Positions 13,600-15,895 of a stretch of DNA of 15,895 bases are shown in pieces. The DNA is from an uncultured Bacteroidota bacterium. GTDB lineage: Bacteria; Bacteroidota; Bacteroidia; Flavobacteriales; Schleiferiaceae. The notes beneath the pieces were generated by a model, which made no database searches, was not told the origin of the DNA, and saw only the letters and a list, made by a program, of their open reading frames with translations. The position numbers were made by a program, and so were the translations under genes. The DNA is taken from contig CAJXMS010000014.1 of assembly GCA_913056475.1 (NCBI GenBank), positions 1 to 15,895 on the forward strand, written 5' to 3'. Every line of letters starts with the position of its first letter. The stretch's first letter is position 1.

Positions 13600-15042
13600 T
13601 TAGCCTACCGAGCCTTCCAGAGAAATTTCCAGCAGTTTTTGCGCTTCTACGGCAAATTCCATGGGCAGCTGGTTGAGGATATCCTTGCAGTAGCCATTCA
13701 CAATCAGGGCGATGGCCTCTTCTTCCCCTATGCCACGTTGATTGCAGTAGAAGATTTGATCTTCCCCGATTTTGGAGGTAGTGGCCTCGTGCTCTACCTG
13801 TGCCGATTTGTTTTGGGTCTCGATGTAGGGGAAGGTATGCGAGCCGCAGCTGCTGCCCATCAGCAGGGAGTCGCACTGGGAGAAGTTGCGCGAGTCAGTA
13901 GCGCGCGGCCCTATTTTCACCAGGCCCCGGTAGTTGCCATTACTCTGCCCGGCGCAGATACCTTTACTGATGATGGTACTCTTGGTATTTTTACCGAGGT
14001 GGATCATCTTAGTACCGGTATCGTTTTGCTGGAAGTTGTTGGTCACGGCTACCGAATAAAATTCCCCCACGGAATTATCGCCTTTCAGGACACAGGAGGG
14101 GTATTTCCAGGTCACTGCGGAGCCGGTCTCTACCTGAGTCCAGGATATTTTAGCATTTTTCTCGCAGAGCCCGCGTTTGGTTACAAAATTGTACACCCCG
14201 CCCTTTCCGTTTTTATCGCCGGGGTACCAATTTTGCACGGTGCTGTATTTGATCTCGGCATTGTCCATGGCTTTGAGCTCTACCACCGCCGCGTGCAGTT
14301 GGTTTTCATCGCGCATGGGGGCGGTACATCCTTCCAGATAGCTCACGTAGCTGCCTTCCTCGGCCACTACCAGGGTGCGTTCAAACTGGCCGGTGCCGGC
14401 TTCGTTAATCCGGAAATAGGTGCTGAGCTCCATCGGGCAGCGCACCCCTTTGGGGATGTAGCAGAAAGAACCATCGGTAAATACGGCTGAATTCAGGGCG
14501 GCGTAATAATTGTCGGTACGCGGCACCACGGTGCCGATGTGCTGGCGCACCAGCTCAGGGTAATCTTGCAGGGCCTCACTGATGGAGCAAAAAATGATGC
14601 CCAGCTCTCCCAGTTTTTCTTTAAAGGTGGTCTTTACCGAAACGGAGTCTACCACCACGTCCATGGCCACCCCGGTGAGGCGTTTTTGTTCATCTAAGCT
14701 TATCCCCAGCTTGTCAAAGGTTTTGAGCAGCTCGGGATCTACCTCGTCCAGGCTTTCCGGCCCTTCTTGCTGCTTGGGCGCGCTGTAATAGGAGATGGCC
14801 TGTAAGTCGGGCTCGGGATAGTTTACATTAGCCCATTTGGGTTCGGTCATTTTCTGGAAACCACGGAGGGCTTCCAGGCGCCATTCTACCATCCACTCCG
14901 GTTCATTTTTCTTGGCCGAAATAAAGCGGATTATTTCCTCATTGAGCCCGGGAGGCGCCTTATCGGATTCTATATCGGTGTAGAAACCATATTGATAGTC
15001 ACTGCCGGTGACTTCTTCTAGGAGTTCGTTTTCCTTACTCAT
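13600..15042 (-). CDS. sufB: SufB, Fe-S scaffold complex subunit
   Basis: A 480-residue SufB on which the nascent cluster is built. Conserved blocks include RTDNYYAALNSAVFTDGSF, CYIPKGVRCPMELSTYFRIN, YLEGCTAP and GQSNGNYRGLV. Also present are CDSLLMGSSCGSHTFPYIE (390-408) and EHEATTSKIGEDQIFYC (417-433). Cys390 and Glu419 fit E. coli Cys405 and Glu434, residues assigned to sulfur acceptance and cluster binding, given a constant offset of 15. The length is close to the norm. It starts 18 bp after the sufA stop, clearly one transcript. The start MSKENELLEEVTGSDYQYGF is typical of Bacteroidota SufB as I recall it. Confidence 0.98.
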   Translation of the reverse strand: MSKENELLEEVTGSDYQYGFYTDIESDKAPPGLNEEIIRFISAKKNEPEWMVEWRLEALRGFQKMTEPKWANVNYPEPDLQAISYYSAPKQQEGPESLDEVDPELLKTFDKLGISLDEQKRLTGVAMDVVVDSVSVKTTFKEKLGELGIIFCSISEALQDYPELVRQHIGTVVPRTDNYYAALNSAVFTDGSFCYIPKGVRCPMELSTYFRINEAGTGQFERTLVVAEEGSYVSYLEGCTAPMRDENQLHAAVVELKAMDNAEIKYSTVQNWYPGDKNGKGGVYNFVTKRGLCEKNAKISWTQVETGSAVTWKYPSCVLKGDNSVGEFYSVAVTNNFQQNDTGTKMIHLGKNTKSTIISKGICAGQSNGNYRGLVKIGPRATDSRNFSQCDSLLMGSSCGSHTFPYIETQNKSAQVEHEATTSKIGEDQIFYCNQRGIGEEEAIALIVNGYCKDILNQLPMEFAVEAQKLLEISLEGSVG

Positions 15043-15060
15043 TGCGTTTTGATTTTAAAG

Positions 15061-15390
15061 TTAGACCGCAAAGCTTTCCCCGCAGCCGCAGGTGCGCTGC
15101 GCATTGGGGTTGTTAAAGTAAAAGCCCTTGCCATTGAGCCCACCACTATATTCCAGGGTGGTGCCGATCAGGTATAGAAAGCTGCGCTTGTCTACCAGGA
15201 TTTTAACGCCCTGATCTTCAAAGAGCTTATCCCCTTCCTGCTGTTCCTGGGTAAAATCCAGCTCATAACTGAGTCCGGAACAGCCACCACTAGAAACACC
15301 TACTCTTACAAAGGTGTTTTCGGGTTGATGGCCATTTTCTTCCATGTATTCGGAAAGCTTCTTTACGGCGGTGTCGGCTACTTTTATCAT
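15061..15390 (-). CDS. sufA: SufA/IscA (HesB) A-type Fe-S carrier
   Basis: A 109-residue A-type carrier that receives clusters from SufBCD and passes them to apoproteins. The three ligand cysteines are present: Cys37 in GGCSGLSYEL, and Cys101 and Cys103 in QRTCGCGESF. FNNPNAQRTCGC is the family signature. It is the first gene of the suf operon, starting 27 nt after a promoter with both -33 and -7 elements. Sequence alone does not separate SufA from IscA or ErpA; the operon position supports SufA. Confidence 0.95.
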   Translation of the reverse strand: MIKVADTAVKKLSEYMEENGHQPENTFVRVGVSSGGCSGLSYELDFTQEQQEGDKLFEDQGVKILVDKRSFLYLIGTTLEYSGGLNGKGFYFNNPNAQRTCGCGESFAV

Positions 15391-15416
15391 GACTTTATTT
15401 AGACTGATTCCAATGG

Positions 15417-15446
15417 CAAATATACGGTTTAACGACTCGCTTCAAA
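15417..15446 (-). promoter_or_regulatory. suf operon promoter (Bacteroidota type)
   Basis: On the minus strand, TTTG (15446 to 15443), 18 nt, then TATATTTG (15424 to 15417), which fits the Bacteroidota -33 TTTG / -7 TAnnTTTG consensus and is the best promoter match I found in the window. The start of transcription would fall near 15410, about 20 nt before the sufA ATG. No IscR-like operator is obvious. Confidence 0.7.
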
Positions 15447-15490
15447 AATGGTTTAGCCCTATCGCTATGCCAGGGAGCACCTGATTTAAG

Positions 15491-15536
15491 CGGCCTTTCG
15501 GCCAAATGTGATGGCGCGCGGCGAGCGGATTTGGCC
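15491..15536. repeat. Intergenic palindromic element, copy 4 (degenerate)
   Basis: GGCCAAATGTG (15500-15510) equals the right arm of copies 1 and 3. Its left arm is reduced to GGCC (15492-15495) around TTTC. A second ATTTGGCC (15529-15536) can pair with GGCCAAAT (15500-15507) across 21 nt, so this copy may be rearranged. It lies in the sufA/thiL divergent region, next to the thiL -7 box. Confidence 0.5.
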
Positions 15537-15544
15537 TAATTTTG
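15537..15544 (+). promoter_or_regulatory. Candidate -7 box for thiL
   Basis: TAATTTTG matches TAnnTTTG and ends 6 nt before the ATG at 15551, so the transcript would be nearly leaderless if this box is used. The -33 region is GC-rich with no TTG. It follows directly on the last arm of palindrome copy 4. Confidence 0.4.
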
Positions 15545-15550
15545 CCGCCT

Positions 15551-15895
15551 ATGGAAGAAGACAAGCAACCGGAAGAAGCATTTACGCCGCTGGATCAGCT
15601 AGGCGAATTTCCCCTCATCGATAGGCTGGTGAAAGGTTTTCCCCTCATTCAGGGTTCCAGTTTACTCGGCATAGGAGATGATGCTGCGGCCGTGGAGCAC
15701 CTTAGCGGTCCCACGCTGGTAAGTACCGATATGCTGGTAGAGGGGGTTCATTTTGACCTTACCTACGTGCCGCCTCAACATCTGGGATATAAGGCAGCGA
15801 TCGTTAATTTCTCCGACATCTACGCCATGAACGGCAAGCCTACCCAGCTTACCATGAATTTGGCCATTAGCAATCGCTTCGGCGTAGAATTCCTC
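15551..15895 (+). CDS. thiL: Thiamine-monophosphate kinase ThiL (5' part)
   Basis: The first 115 codons, open to the window's right edge. Near the N-terminus is LGEFPLIDRLVKGF, followed by the nucleotide/Mg-binding LLGIGDDAAAVE and STDMLVEGVHFDLTY, then AAIVNFSDIYAMNGKPTQLTMNLAIS. These are the ThiL signatures in the order seen in Bacteroidota enzymes. ThiL phosphorylates thiamine monophosphate to thiamine diphosphate, the active cofactor. The ATG at 15551 begins a slightly long acidic lead (MEEDKQPEEAFTPL); no better start is seen. It is divergent from sufA with 160 bp between. The ATP and Mg site should continue outside the window. Confidence 0.95.
   Translation, partial: MEEDKQPEEAFTPLDQLGEFPLIDRLVKGFPLIQGSSLLGIGDDAAAVEHLSGPTLVSTDMLVEGVHFDLTYVPPQHLGYKAAIVNFSDIYAMNGKPTQLTMNLAISNRFGVEFL

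Noticed and set aside
13588..14490. A 300-codon open frame antisense to sufB
   Set aside because: It lies fully opposite conserved sufB sequence and shows only hydrophobic low-complexity translation with no family resemblance.

Overview
The window looks like chromosomal DNA from a fairly GC-rich member of the Bacteroidota. Three things point there. The first gene ends in a type IX secretion (T9SS) type A sorting domain. A DUF2480 protein, a family I know only from this phylum, is present. Several gene starts are preceded by TAnnTTTG boxes, the Bacteroidota form of the -7 promoter element, rather than by Shine-Dalgarno sequences. I cannot name a genus.

Layout. 1-1044 is the 3' end of a secreted lamin-tail/T9SS protein, closed by a strong intrinsic terminator. 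1197-2921 encodes a Na/Pi cotransporter with a PhoU-like tail. It runs 17 bp into a convergent lipoprotein gene (2905-3435), which is divergent from a LuxE-like acyl-protein synthetase gene (3455-4468). Next come a secreted protein of unknown function (4519-5265), a convergent SCO1/SenC copper chaperone (5314-5997), and a divergent small lipoprotein (6092-6553). A DUF2480 gene (6577-7104) and a small DUF3291-like gene (7296-7631) follow.

The right half is a minus-strand SUF iron-sulfur cluster operon read from a good promoter near 15417-15446: sufA, sufB, sufC, sufD, sufS, sufE, sufT, then an HMG-CoA synthase gene. SufS and SufE mobilise sulfur from cysteine, SufBCD is the scaffold with its ATPase, and SufA and SufT act in cluster delivery. 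All the catalytic residues I looked for are present. No IscR- or SufR-type regulator gene lies in the window. thiL starts divergently from sufA and runs off the right edge.

The gene content is mostly housekeeping and I do not see a new multi-gene system. The most unusual signal is non-coding: a short palindromic element (ACATTTGGCC, 3-4 nt, GGCCAAA...) occurs in four intergenic spaces, three of them just upstream of start codons. It could be a REP-like dispersed repeat or a regulator's operator. Secondary points are hairpins inside the suf operon, DUF2480 with three Cys-Ser motifs, and HMG-CoA synthase attached to the suf genes. There is no tRNA, rRNA, CRISPR array, insertion sequence or phage gene, and no gene-free stretch above about 200 bp.
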